Counted from the stretch's first letter, positions 1-7,222 are shown. The stretch: 15,742 nucleotides of DNA from Actinomycetota bacterium (GCA_027731885.1 JAQCAO010000019.1:1-15742), one strand, 5' to 3'. Translations and numbers: made by a program. Notes: generated from the letters alone by a model not told the origin.

Positions 1-167
1 CCTTTCAAAGCTTCTCCGAAGATCCACTGACTGTTTGCCCTGAATGCAAGGGTGAGGTTAAAAAAGTTTATTCGGCAGTGGGAGTCGTATTTAAAGGATC
101 AGGTTTTTATAAAACTGATTCGGCAGTTAAGCCTGCTAAACCAGCAGCCCCTGCAAAATCTGAATAA
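1..167 (+). CDS. FmdB-family zinc-ribbon protein, C-terminal part (5' end outside window)
   Basis: The reading frame is open from the left edge (first full codon at base 3) to TAA at 165-167 and gives 54 residues. It begins FQSFSEDPLTVCPEC, contains VGVVFKGSGFYKTDS, and ends in a Lys/Pro/Ala-rich tail. This matches the second half of FmdB/CxxC_CxxC_SSSS putative regulatory proteins: the second CxxC knuckle (visible residues 12-15), then the conserved GVVFKGSGFY segment. The first CxxC pair would lie upstream of the window. The family is small and cytosolic and is thought to be regulatory, but its role in actinobacteria is not established. The stop codon directly abuts the stop codon of the minus-strand small ORF at 168-281, with no intervening base. 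Confidence 0.88.
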   Translation, partial: FQSFSEDPLTVCPECKGEVKKVYSAVGVVFKGSGFYKTDSAVKPAKPAAPAKSE

Positions 168-281
168 TTAATCTTCGTGATGGGGCGGCTTATCCGCTTT
201 GATATCTTCATCACGTTTTAGATCAATATCCTCACGCGGATCTCGTTCATCTTCGGTTATCGCTGGGAATAATTCGCTCAT
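168..281 (-). CDS. Small acidic hypothetical protein, 37 aa
   Basis: The minus strand has ATG at 281-279 and TAA at 170-168, giving 37 codons. The product starts MSELFPAITEDERDPRED and ends KADKPPHHED. It is very rich in Asp/Glu with several Arg/Lys, has no hydrophobic segment and no Cys, and is probably cytosolic and disordered. It fills the gap between fmdB and the MMPL gene exactly, with its stop next to the fmdB stop. A TACTAT box lies 9 nt upstream of the ATG. Short actinobacterial proteins with an N-terminal LFP.IT and a C-terminal RPPHH-like tail come to mind, but that is from memory and I do not know a function. It could be a chance ORF, but composition, fit and promoter argue for a real gene. 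Confidence 0.6.
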   Translation of the reverse strand: MSELFPAITEDERDPREDIDLKRDEDIKADKPPHHED

Positions 282-290
282 AATAATGCA

Positions 291-302
291 ATAGTACATA
301 CT
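291..302. promoter_or_regulatory. Back-to-back divergent -10 boxes for the 37-aa gene and the MMPL gene
   Basis: On the minus strand TACTAT (296-291) is 9 nt before the ATG of the small acidic gene. On the plus strand CATACT (297-302) begins at the next base and lies 6 nt before GTG at 309, or 12 nt before ATG at 315. Neither gene has a convincing Shine-Dalgarno sequence, so both transcripts would be leaderless or nearly so. No clear -35 box is seen on either side. This is a motif-based inference. Confidence 0.4.
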
Positions 303-314
303 TACGTGGTGTTT

Positions 315-2417
315 ATGCGACTTGGATCATTTATTGTTCGCCGCCGCAAGAGTGTATTGATCACTTACATCATCGCAATTCTTGTAGCGGGTGCGATTGG
401 CTCACTCTCCTTTAACCGCCTTGATTCTGGCGGATATTCAGATCTAAATTCGGAATCTGCTAAGGCCGCTGGATACATAACCGATACCTTCAAAGTTCAA
501 GATCCGGTTGCAATTCTTGTCGTCGATACGGGTTCACGTTCTGTTGATGACCCAAACGTGGCGAGCGAAGCGAGATCTTTAGAAAGAGAAGTTGCGGCTA
601 CAAAAGGAATTAGTCGAACACTCTCTTATTGGTCAACTAGCGGGGCGCCAAACCTGGCTTCATCTGATCGTAAAGCTGCCTTTCTCTTTATCTATGCCGA
701 TATCGAAAATTTTGATTTTGAAGGGTATGGGGCGGTAGGCAAAACCATCTCTGAAAACTTTGACGGTAAATATAAATCACTTGAGGTCTATGCTGGAGGC
801 GGATCAGTCGTTACTAATGCGATTAACTCCAAGATCAAGACCGACCTTTTATTAGCTGAAGGAATAGCAATTCCTTTTACCTTTATCTTGCTCGCCTTTG
901 TCTTCGGCGCACTCGTTGCATCAGCTATGCCACTTGTTGTTGGCGTTGGCGCAATTCTCGGCTCGTTCTTCCTCACATACCTACTTACACAAGTAACTGA
1001 TGTGAGCGTATTTGCCCTTAATCTCATTACTGGGTTGGGCTTAGGCCTCGGTATTGATTACGCGCTTCTAATAGTCAATCGCTTCCGAGAAGAGATGCAC
1101 AATGGAAAGAGCATCGAAGAAAGCGCCATTATCACTGTAGGGACAGCGGGCAAGACCGTCTTCTATTCGGGTCTGACTGTAATGGTCACACTTAGCGCGC
1201 TCTTACTCTTTCCGCTGAACTTCCTTAAATCTTTTGGCTATGCCGGTGTAATGGTCACACTCTTTGCAATCTTTGGCGCTCTTATTCCACTGCCTGCGCT
1301 TCTGGCAATCTTAGGTAAGCGCATTAATAAAGGTGTTATCCGTAAAGGTGGCCTAGCGCCGAAAGAAGATGGGCGTTGGGCAAAAACTGCACGCACTGTC
1401 ATGGCGCGCCCAGTTCCGATAGTCGCGGGCTCGCTTGCACTGCTCGCTGTTATGGCGCTGCCAATCGTAAATATTGCCTTCGCACAAGTTGATTCGCGAG
1501 TACTGTCCGCATCTGATCGTGCAGCAATTAGTTCTCAAGTTATTGAAGATCGATTCGCAAGTTTTGAAGGTAGCCCCATCGAAGTAATTCTCCCAGATGG
1601 CGCTGGTCGTGAAAGTTCTCTCAACTCATTTTTAACACGGGCGAAATCTGTCGAGGGAATTACTCGCGTGGGTGAAATTGAGTACTCCGGAAAAAATATC
1701 CGGGTACAAGTGATCCCTGGTACAAGTTCACGATCACTTGATGCCGAAAGACTTATCAAAGAGTTACGTGCACTTGAAAAACCAGAGGGACTTCTAATTG
1801 GAGGAGTTGCAGCTGACTTCACTGACTCACAAGGTGGCATCGCTCGAACGCTTCCATGGGCACTTGGTTGGATCGGCTTTGCAGTCTTTATACTCGTCTT
1901 TATTTTTACCGGATCGATAATTTTGCCGATTAAGGCAGTTCTTCTCAATGGTTTATCTCTCGTTGCCACACTGGGTGTCATCACCTGGATCTTTATCGAC
2001 GGAAATCTCAAGTGGCTCGTCGGTGATTTCACAGTTACCGGCACGTTAGATACCGGATCGGTAATTTTGGTGGCAGTTGTTGTCTTTGGTCTATCAATGG
2101 ATTACGAACTCTTCTTGCTTTCACGTATCCGAGAAGAGCATCTTGCTGGTAAATCAAATATTGAAGCCGTTGCAGTGGGGCTGCAGCGCTCTGCTCGCAT
2201 TATTACCGCAGCAGCACTTTTGCTGGCAGTTGTATTCGCCGCTTTTATGACAAGTGGAGTCACATCTATCAAAATGCTTGGCTTCGGAGTCGCCTTCGCA
2301 GTCCTTCTTGATGCAACTCTCATTCGCGCACTTCTTGTCCCTGCCCTCATGCGCTTATTTGGTGAGCGCAACTGGTGGGCGCCTAAGAGTCTTCGCAGAT
2401 TTACTCTGACTCACTAG
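315..2417 (+). CDS. MMPL/RND-family transporter
   Basis: A 700-residue membrane protein from ATG 315 (GTG at 306 and 309 are in-frame alternatives; the product begins MRLGSFIVRRRKSVL, as MmpL-type proteins do). It has one N-terminal helix, an outer domain (about residues 30-175), a five-helix bundle with GLGLGIDY (Asp near 248), a cytosolic linker, a second single helix, a second outer domain (about 390-510) and a second five-helix bundle with GLSMDYELFLLSR (Asp near 596). This is the duplicated 12-helix RND layout, and the paired Asp-Tyr motifs are the usual proton-relay positions of MmpL/HAE2 proteins. The C-terminus carries the family's NWWAP segment. The substrate is unknown; lipids, lipid-like compounds or drugs are usual for the family. 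It is followed after 19 bp by purU, which has its own promoter-like box. Confidence 0.9.
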   Translation: MRLGSFIVRRRKSVLITYIIAILVAGAIGSLSFNRLDSGGYSDLNSESAKAAGYITDTFKVQDPVAILVVDTGSRSVDDPNVASEARSLEREVAATKGISRTLSYWSTSGAPNLASSDRKAAFLFIYADIENFDFEGYGAVGKTISENFDGKYKSLEVYAGGGSVVTNAINSKIKTDLLLAEGIAIPFTFILLAFVFGALVASAMPLVVGVGAILGSFFLTYLLTQVTDVSVFALNLITGLGLGLGIDYALLIVNRFREEMHNGKSIEESAIITVGTAGKTVFYSGLTVMVTLSALLLFPLNFLKSFGYAGVMVTLFAIFGALIPLPALLAILGKRINKGVIRKGGLAPKEDGRWAKTARTVMARPVPIVAGSLALLAVMALPIVNIAFAQVDSRVLSASDRAAISSQVIEDRFASFEGSPIEVILPDGAGRESSLNSFLTRAKSVEGITRVGEIEYSGKNIRVQVIPGTSSRSLDAERLIKELRALEKPEGLLIGGVAADFTDSQGGIARTLPWALGWIGFAVFILVFIFTGSIILPIKAVLLNGLSLVATLGVITWIFIDGNLKWLVGDFTVTGTLDTGSVILVAVVVFGLSMDYELFLLSRIREEHLAGKSNIEAVAVGLQRSARIITAAALLLAVVFAAFMTSGVTSIKMLGFGVAFAVLLDATLIRALLVPALMRLFGERNWWAPKSLRRFTLTH

Positions 2418-2424
2418 GAGGGCT

Positions 2425-2430
2425 TACCCT
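2425..2430 (+). promoter_or_regulatory. -10 box of a probable leaderless purU transcript
   Basis: TACCCT is followed by exactly 6 nt and then the purU ATG, which places the expected transcription start at or next to the A of ATG. An AGGAGGG stretch at 2416-2422 is 14 nt from the ATG, too far for normal ribosome binding, which favours the leaderless reading. No good -35 box is visible. Confidence 0.45.
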
Positions 2431-2436
2431 AAGACC

Positions 2437-3276
2437 ATGGATCTCATCGCAACCCTGCAATGCGCAGATCAGCCTGGCATTGTTCATGCGATGACGAGCG
2501 CAGTTCTTAACTGCGGTGGAAATATTATTGAGAATCAGCAATACACCGATCACCCTACAAACACTTTTGTTATGCGCACTCGCTTTGAAACATCACAAGG
2601 TATGGCGGCAGCGCAAACGAGTCTCAAGAGTGAGCTAGGAAAGTTCTCACCAATCCTGCATATTCGTGAAACTGCAAAAAAGCCGCGCGCGCTTGTTATG
2701 GTTACGGCAGAGAGCCACTGCCTGCGCGATTTAATGTATCTGCTTGAACTCGGCGAGCTTCCAATTGAAATTCCACTAGTTGTTTCTAATCGTCAAGATC
2801 TGAAGCCACTCGTTGATTCACACAAAATTCCTTTTACGTACCTGCCAATTGACGCAGCCAACAAAATGGCACAAGAGAAAAATCTGATCGCTAAAGTAAA
2901 AGAGTTAGAGATAGATTTCGTTGTCTTGGCCCGTTATATGCAGATTCTTTCCGCAGATTTTTGTAAGGCTATGCCAGGAAAAATCATCAATATCCATCAC
3001 TCGTTCTTACCTGGATTTAAAGGGGCAAAGCCCTATCACCAAGCGCATGAGCGCGGCGTCAAGATCATTGGCGCTACGGCGCACTTCGTCACCGCTGATT
3101 TAGATGAAGGCCCGATCATTGAGCAAGATGTTGCCCACGTGACGCATTCTGCTACACCAGATGAGTTAATTGCACTTGGCCGCGATATTGAAAGACGGGT
3201 TCTTGCCAAAGCGGTAAAGCTTTATGCCGAGGATCGCATATTTATTGTTGGACAGCGCACAATTATTTTTAGTTAA
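2437..3276 (+). CDS. purU: Formyltetrahydrofolate deformylase
   Basis: A 279-residue protein of normal PurU length. It hydrolyses 10-formyl-tetrahydrofolate to formate and tetrahydrofolate in the cytosol, balancing the one-carbon pool and supplying formate for formate-dependent purine synthesis. Residues 1-75 form an ACT regulatory domain (ADQPGIVHAMTSAVLNCGGN). Residues 83-270 form the formyltransferase fold. The catalytic triad of the PurN/PurU superfamily is intact: Asn185 and His187 in NIHHSFLPGF, and Asp223 in TADLDEGPIIEQ. The LPGFKGAKPYHQA loop is typical of the deformylase rather than of glycinamide ribonucleotide formyltransferase. The gene converges on the tRNA-Arg gene, which ends 13 bp downstream on the other strand. 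Confidence 0.95.
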   Translation: MDLIATLQCADQPGIVHAMTSAVLNCGGNIIENQQYTDHPTNTFVMRTRFETSQGMAAAQTSLKSELGKFSPILHIRETAKKPRALVMVTAESHCLRDLMYLLELGELPIEIPLVVSNRQDLKPLVDSHKIPFTYLPIDAANKMAQEKNLIAKVKELEIDFVVLARYMQILSADFCKAMPGKIINIHHSFLPGFKGAKPYHQAHERGVKIIGATAHFVTADLDEGPIIEQDVAHVTHSATPDELIALGRDIERRVLAKAVKLYAEDRIFIVGQRTIIFS

Positions 3277-3289
3277 TTCCAATTATTTG

Positions 3290-3362
3290 TGTCCCCGGCG
3301 GGAGTTGAACCTGCGACCTACCGCTTAGGAGGCGGTTGCTCTATCCACTGAGCTACGGGGAC
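3290..3362 (-). tRNA. tRNA-Arg, anticodon CCU
   Basis: On the minus strand a full cloverleaf folds: acceptor GTCCCCG/CGGGGAC with discriminator A, a D-arm containing GCTCAGTGGATAGAGC, anticodon stem ACCGC/GCGGT with loop CTCCTAA (anticodon CCT, reading AGG), and a T-arm with loop TTCAACT. The T stem GCAGG/CCCGC contains one A-C mismatch in its middle pair. The 3' CCA is not encoded: the bases after the discriminator are CAA, so CCA must be added after transcription. AGG is a rare arginine codon, so this is probably the only gene for this anticodon. Confidence 0.95.
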
Positions 3363-3375
3363 CTACGGGAAAATC

Positions 3376-3381
3376 ACTTTA
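3376..3381 (-). promoter_or_regulatory. Possible -10 box for the tRNA-Arg gene
   Basis: On the minus strand TAAAGT lies 13 nt upstream of the mature tRNA 5' end, giving a short 5' leader for RNase P to remove. No convincing -35 box is seen at 16-18 bp. It sits beside the divergent promoter of the dehydrogenase operon. Confidence 0.3.
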
Positions 3382-3383
3382 AC

Positions 3384-3412
3384 TTGGCAAAGGTTATCTC
3401 TATCGCTAACCT
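3384..3412 (+). promoter_or_regulatory. Sigma70-type promoter of the dehydrogenase-GMC-SDR operon
   Basis: The -35 box TTGGCA (3384-3389) and the -10 box TAACCT (3407-3412) are separated by exactly 17 bp. Transcription should begin near 3419, giving a leader of about 47 nt that contains the Shine-Dalgarno GAAAGG (3454-3459) 6 nt before the ATG at 3466. This is the best-formed promoter in the window and the only operon here with a clear 5' leader. Confidence 0.6.
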
Positions 3413-3413
3413 T
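3390..3413. promoter_or_regulatory. Perfect inverted repeat inside the promoter, candidate operator
   Basis: AAGGTTA (3390-3396) and TAACCTT (3407-3413) are exact reverse complements, 10 bp apart, with half-site centres 17 bp apart. The left arm touches the -35 box and the right arm covers the -10 box. The position fits steric repression by a dimeric regulator. A transcribed hairpin is unlikely because the repeat lies upstream of the expected start. No regulator gene is nearby. Chance is possible, since the right arm is partly fixed by being a -10 box. Confidence 0.45.
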
Positions 3414-3465
3414 GGAGTAACACGCTCAATATCGGCCGTGTGGATTAGAGAATGAAAGGCCACCC

Positions 3466-4707
3466 ATGAAAGCGCTCGTTATCGGCGCAGGCGGAGTTGG
3501 TAGGGCAATTGCAAATATCGCATCACGACGTCCATTTATCTCCTCAATGGTTATCGCAGATCGCAACCTGTTACGCGCAGAAGATGCTGTAGCAAGAGTT
3601 AAAGACCCTCGTTTTTCTGCGGCTGAAGTAAATGCTGCTGAGTTGGAAGATATTCGCGCCTTAATTCGTAAGGCGAACCCAGATATCGTAATTAATGCGG
3701 TAGACCCTCGTTTTGTAATGCCGATTTTCTTGGCCTGTGAAATCGAAGATAAGAATTACATGGATATGGCGATGTCGTTGTCTCGCCCTCATCCACAGTA
3801 TCCAAATTCTGAAACCGGTGTGAAGCTGGGAGATGAACAATTTGCGCGCGATTGGAACTGGTGTGAACGTGGTATATACGCACTCGTAGGCATGGGTATC
3901 GAGCCTGGAATGAGCGATGTCTTCGCTAAATACGCATCAGAGCATCTCTTCTCACGTATCGATGAAATAACCGTTTTAGATGGATCCAATTTAATCGTTG
4001 AAGGTGCAGACTTCGCGCCTTCATTTTCTATTTGGACCACAATCGAAGAGTGTCTAAATCCACCGTTGGTTTGGGAAGATGGTCGGGGCTGGTTCACGAC
4101 TGAACCATTTAGCGAACTTGAGATTTTTGATTTTCCAGAAGGAATCGGGCCGGTGGAATGTGTGAATGTGGAGCACGAAGAAGTTGTTCTGATTCCGCAG
4201 AAAGTCGATGCTAAGAAAGTAAATTTCAAGTACGGGCTCGGTGCGCAGTTCATCACAACTTTAAAGACAATTAATATGCTTGGTTTAGATCGTAAAGAAA
4301 CGGTGGAAGTACAGGGCCACTCAGTTTCACCTCGCGATTTATTAGCGGCATCACTTCCGGATCCAGCAACACTTGGTTCGCGCATGAAGGGTAAGACTTG
4401 TGCAGGAACTTTGGTTAAGGGTTTAGATAAAAACGGTAAGCCATACGCTTGCTACATGTATAACGTGGTCGATAACGAATGGTCAATGAAAAATTATGGT
4501 GATCAGGCAGTGGTTTGGCAGACTGCAATAAACCCAGTTATCGCTATGGAGTTATTGCATCGAGGTACTTGGAAGCCTGAAGGTGTAAACGGCCCTGAAT
4601 GGTTTGCCGCTAAACCATTCCTTGATTTACTTGAAGAATATGGCACCAGCTGGCATATCCGTGAAGAATCTAGCGCTGGAATCTCAGTCGAGGAGTTAGC
4701 CATTTAG
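3466..4707 (+). CDS. Saccharopine dehydrogenase / carboxynorspermidine dehydrogenase-like oxidoreductase
   Basis: A 413-residue cytosolic enzyme. The N-terminal Rossmann fold has GAGGVG at residues 7-12 and ADRN at the end of strand 2, followed by INAVDPRF near residue 76. The catalytic/C-terminal saccharopine-dehydrogenase domain contains GMGIEPGMSDVFA (142-154), LPDPATLG (297-304) and a conserved tail with NGPEWFAAKPFLDLLEEYG. Order and spacing recall carboxynorspermidine dehydrogenases more than lysine-forming saccharopine reductases. That family reductively joins, or oxidatively splits, an amine or amino acid and an oxo-compound with NAD(P)H. No carboxynorspermidine decarboxylase gene is adjacent, so a norspermidine role cannot be assumed. 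It is first in an operon with a GMC flavoenzyme (16-bp gap) and an SDR. A good Shine-Dalgarno supports the start. Family call firm, substrate unknown. Confidence 0.8.
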   Translation: MKALVIGAGGVGRAIANIASRRPFISSMVIADRNLLRAEDAVARVKDPRFSAAEVNAAELEDIRALIRKANPDIVINAVDPRFVMPIFLACEIEDKNYMDMAMSLSRPHPQYPNSETGVKLGDEQFARDWNWCERGIYALVGMGIEPGMSDVFAKYASEHLFSRIDEITVLDGSNLIVEGADFAPSFSIWTTIEECLNPPLVWEDGRGWFTTEPFSELEIFDFPEGIGPVECVNVEHEEVVLIPQKVDAKKVNFKYGLGAQFITTLKTINMLGLDRKETVEVQGHSVSPRDLLAASLPDPATLGSRMKGKTCAGTLVKGLDKNGKPYACYMYNVVDNEWSMKNYGDQAVVWQTAINPVIAMELLHRGTWKPEGVNGPEWFAAKPFLDLLEEYGTSWHIREESSAGISVEELAI

Positions 4708-4723
4708 CCAGTGGTGAACTCAA

Positions 4724-6397
4724 ATGGCTAAAGAACTGCAATTTGATGTCGTAGTCATCGGATCTGGTTTTGGCGGATCAGTAACTGCGCTTCGCTTGCG
4801 GGAGAAGGGTTATTCAGTTGCCGTCTTGGAAGCTGGTAAAAGATTCGCAGATAAGGATTTTCCTAAAACTTCTTGGCGGGTAAATAAATTTCTCTTTGCT
4901 CCACAACTGGGATGTTATGGAATCCAGCGAATTCATTTTCTGCCTGATGTCTTAGTTCTTGCTGGAGCAGGCGTTGGAGGAGGCTCCCTGGTTTATGCAA
5001 ATACTTTGTACCAGCCAGGAGATAAATACTTTCAAGATCCGCAGTGGGCGGATATCACTGATTGGAAGCGCGAACTGGAGCCTTGGTATGACCAAGCGCG
5101 AAGAATGTTAGGCGTTGAAGAAAATCCTTACTTCTCACCGAGTGATGCCGCGATGAAAGTTGCCGCCGAGAAGATGGGAGTGGCAGACACTTTTAAAATG
5201 GCTCCACTCGGAATTTACTTTGGTGCCGGCGAAGGTAAGGCTGCAAGCGATCCCTATTTTGGCGGCAAGGGTCCAGATCGAGTGGGCTGCACAAATTGCG
5301 GTGAATGTATGACGGGTTGTCGCCACAACGCCAAGAACACGCTGCCGAAAAATTATTTGGGGTTAGCTGAAGACGCTGGCACACAAGTATTTCCACTAAC
5401 AACTGTCGCTGAATTTGCAGAGCGGGCGGACGGTAGATGGGAAGTAAAAACTGAAAAAACCAATAATTGGGATGGGTCGCGCGGCGCTACTTTCGTTGCA
5501 ACCGAACTTGTAATCGCTGCTGGAACTTTTAATACCCAGAAACTTCTGCATAAAATGAAGCGAAAGAACTTGCCGAAACTTTCCGATCGATTAGGTGAAC
5601 TATCTCGAACAAATAGTGAGGCGCTAACAGGCGCTTTAATGAATAGCCGTGAAATTGATTTTAGCCGAGGCGCTGCGATTACCTCTTCATTCTTTCCTAA
5701 TGAGAGCACCCATATAGAGCCGGTGCGTTATGGCAAAGGCAGTAATTTCATGGGGATGTTGCAAACAATAATGACTGATGGATTTACTGGAAAAGAACGG
5801 CGTAAGCATTGGTTAAAGCAATTTATTGCCCGGCCTTCGCTCTTGGCGCGCATCATAAATGTGCGCCACTGGAGCGAAAAAACGGTAATTGCGCTGGTAA
5901 TGCAAGATGTAGATTCTTCGGTAACTGTAAAAGGCAAGCGTGGAATTTTTGGTTTTAAATTAACTTCAAAGAACGATAGCGACCATCCAAATGCGACTTA
6001 TATTCCTGCTGCAAATGAAGTGGTGCGACATATTGCAAATGAATATGGCGGAATCGCTGGCGGACATATCGGTGACTTAATTAGCGCACCGTTTACCGCT
6101 CATTTTGTGGGTGGGTGTGTAATCGGTAGCGATGTTAAGTCTGGAGTGATTGATGCATATCATCGTGTCTTTAATTATCCGACACTACATATCGTTGATG
6201 GCTCGACTATCACCGCGAACTTGGGAGTCAATCCATCCCTAACAATTACCGCCCAGGCAGAACGCGCTATGTCGCTCTGGCCCAATAAAGGTGACTTAGA
6301 CCCACGTCCCGAACAAGGCGTCCCTTACAAGTATCTTCAACCTGTAAGACCTAATAACCCGGTTGTGCCTATCGGTGCATACGGCGCACTGAGATGA
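4724..6397 (+). CDS. GMC oxidoreductase, cholesterol oxidase ChoD-like
   Basis: A 557-residue FAD enzyme of the glucose-methanol-choline family. The FAD-binding GSGFGG motif is at residues 13-18, with the FAD-ribose acidic residue in VLEAGKR (about 36). A second GMC signature, GAGVGGGSLVYANT, is at 81-94. The C-terminal active-site block has HFVGGCVIG (His460) and VNPSLTITAQAERAM (Asn503), ending WPNKGDLDPRP, as in mycobacterial ChoD. Residues 189-199 read CTNCGECMTGC, a Cx2Cx2Cx3C pattern resembling a [4Fe-4S] ligand set and followed by RHNAKNTL. There is no signal or Tat peptide, so it should be cytosolic or membrane-peripheral. It probably oxidises an alcohol or sterol-like hydroxyl, but the substrate is not shown. 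The Shine-Dalgarno is weak and the gene is likely coupled to the upstream gene. Confidence 0.83.
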   Translation: MAKELQFDVVVIGSGFGGSVTALRLREKGYSVAVLEAGKRFADKDFPKTSWRVNKFLFAPQLGCYGIQRIHFLPDVLVLAGAGVGGGSLVYANTLYQPGDKYFQDPQWADITDWKRELEPWYDQARRMLGVEENPYFSPSDAAMKVAAEKMGVADTFKMAPLGIYFGAGEGKAASDPYFGGKGPDRVGCTNCGECMTGCRHNAKNTLPKNYLGLAEDAGTQVFPLTTVAEFAERADGRWEVKTEKTNNWDGSRGATFVATELVIAAGTFNTQKLLHKMKRKNLPKLSDRLGELSRTNSEALTGALMNSREIDFSRGAAITSSFFPNESTHIEPVRYGKGSNFMGMLQTIMTDGFTGKERRKHWLKQFIARPSLLARIINVRHWSEKTVIALVMQDVDSSVTVKGKRGIFGFKLTSKNDSDHPNATYIPAANEVVRHIANEYGGIAGGHIGDLISAPFTAHFVGGCVIGSDVKSGVIDAYHRVFNYPTLHIVDGSTITANLGVNPSLTITAQAERAMSLWPNKGDLDPRPEQGVPYKYLQPVRPNNPVVPIGAYGALR

Positions 6398-6407
6398 TGG
6401 AGGCGTG

Positions 6408-7172
6408 ATGAGAAATTGGGCTTTAGTAACTGGGGCATCTTCGGGAATCGGTGAAAGTTTCACCAGATTATTAGCCGCCGCAAATTTTAATTTGGTCTTG
6501 GTCGCCCGTGATGAAGTTAGGCTAAATGAACTAGCCGCCGGGTTAAAAGAAAAGTATGGAGTCGATTCCATTGTGATCGTGGCAGATTTAGCAACCGAAT
6601 CTGGGTGTTTCAAGGTTGAAGAGTTTATTTCTAATAATGAAATTGAAGTCTTGGTTAATAACGCTGGCTTTGGAATTAATAAACCGTTCACGGTAAGCGA
6701 TTTGGCAAGAGAAGAAGAGGTTTTAAAGGTCTTGGTACGAACCCCGATGCGGCTGATGCACGTTGCGCTACCTAAGATGAAGGCCCGAAACTCCGGTGTG
6801 ATCATCAATGTCTCGTCGGTCGCCAGCTTTATCGCGGGCGGGGCTTACAGCGCATCCAAGTCATATTTAACAGTTTTATCTGAGTCACTTCATACCGAGT
6901 TATCTGCAACCAATATAAAGGTTTCGGCGCTTTGCCCTGGATTTACTCGAACAGAATTTCATCAGCGCGGCAGGATGAAGATGGCTGGGCTTCCACAATT
7001 TATGTGGCTTAATTCCGATGCTTTAGTAGCAAAGGCTTGGAAAGATGCCCTCGCAGGTAAAGCGGTCTCGATACCTGGATGGCAGTACAAACTTTTAGTT
7101 GGATTTATCTCTCTTATGCCAAGGTCGCTGGTTAAGCGTGTGGGAATGAATCTTCGGGTTAAACAGAGATAA
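6408..7172 (+). CDS. Short-chain dehydrogenase/reductase (SDR), DltE-like
   Basis: A 254-residue classical SDR. The NAD(P) motif TGASSGIG is at residues 8-15, with ARD after strand 2 (33-35) suggesting NADP preference. NNAG is at 84-87, the catalytic Ser in NVSSVAS near 137, and YSASK gives Tyr147 and Lys151. The C-terminal part (PGFTRTEFHQRG) resembles DltE/YqjQ-like dehydrogenases of actinobacteria. ATG 6408 is chosen over GTG 6405 because GGAGG (6399-6403) is only 1 nt from the GTG but 4 nt from the ATG. The gene follows the GMC gene by 10 bp and should be co-transcribed with it. A likely role is to reduce or oxidise the carbonyl/alcohol partner in the same pathway, but no substrate can be named. 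Confidence 0.88.
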   Translation: MRNWALVTGASSGIGESFTRLLAAANFNLVLVARDEVRLNELAAGLKEKYGVDSIVIVADLATESGCFKVEEFISNNEIEVLVNNAGFGINKPFTVSDLAREEEVLKVLVRTPMRLMHVALPKMKARNSGVIINVSSVASFIAGGAYSASKSYLTVLSESLHTELSATNIKVSALCPGFTRTEFHQRGRMKMAGLPQFMWLNSDALVAKAWKDALAGKAVSIPGWQYKLLVGFISLMPRSLVKRVGMNLRVKQR

Positions 7173-7222
7173 TTCACACGATTTTCTCCGCTTACATCCA
7201 TAATCTGGCTCTGGCAATTCGC

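Noticed and set aside
1535..2044. 169-codon minus-strand ORF inside the MMPL gene
   Set aside because: Ser/Pro/Arg/Ile-rich composition typical of antisense shadow; no domain; the plus-strand MMPL frame is clearly real.
3244..3270. Possible terminator at the purU end (ATTGT ... ACAAT followed by TATTTTT)
   Set aside because: Only a 5-bp AT-rich stem with a 10-nt loop, and inside the coding sequence; too weak to call.
3789..4385. 198-codon minus-strand ORF opposite the saccharopine dehydrogenase-like gene
   Set aside because: Low-complexity Ser/Thr/Pro product with no recognisable motif; the opposite strand encodes a well-conserved enzyme.
6296..6808. 170-codon minus-strand ORF spanning the GMC/SDR junction
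   Set aside because: Lies opposite two conserved coding regions, Ser/Thr/Lys-rich, no start signal; taken as a shadow.
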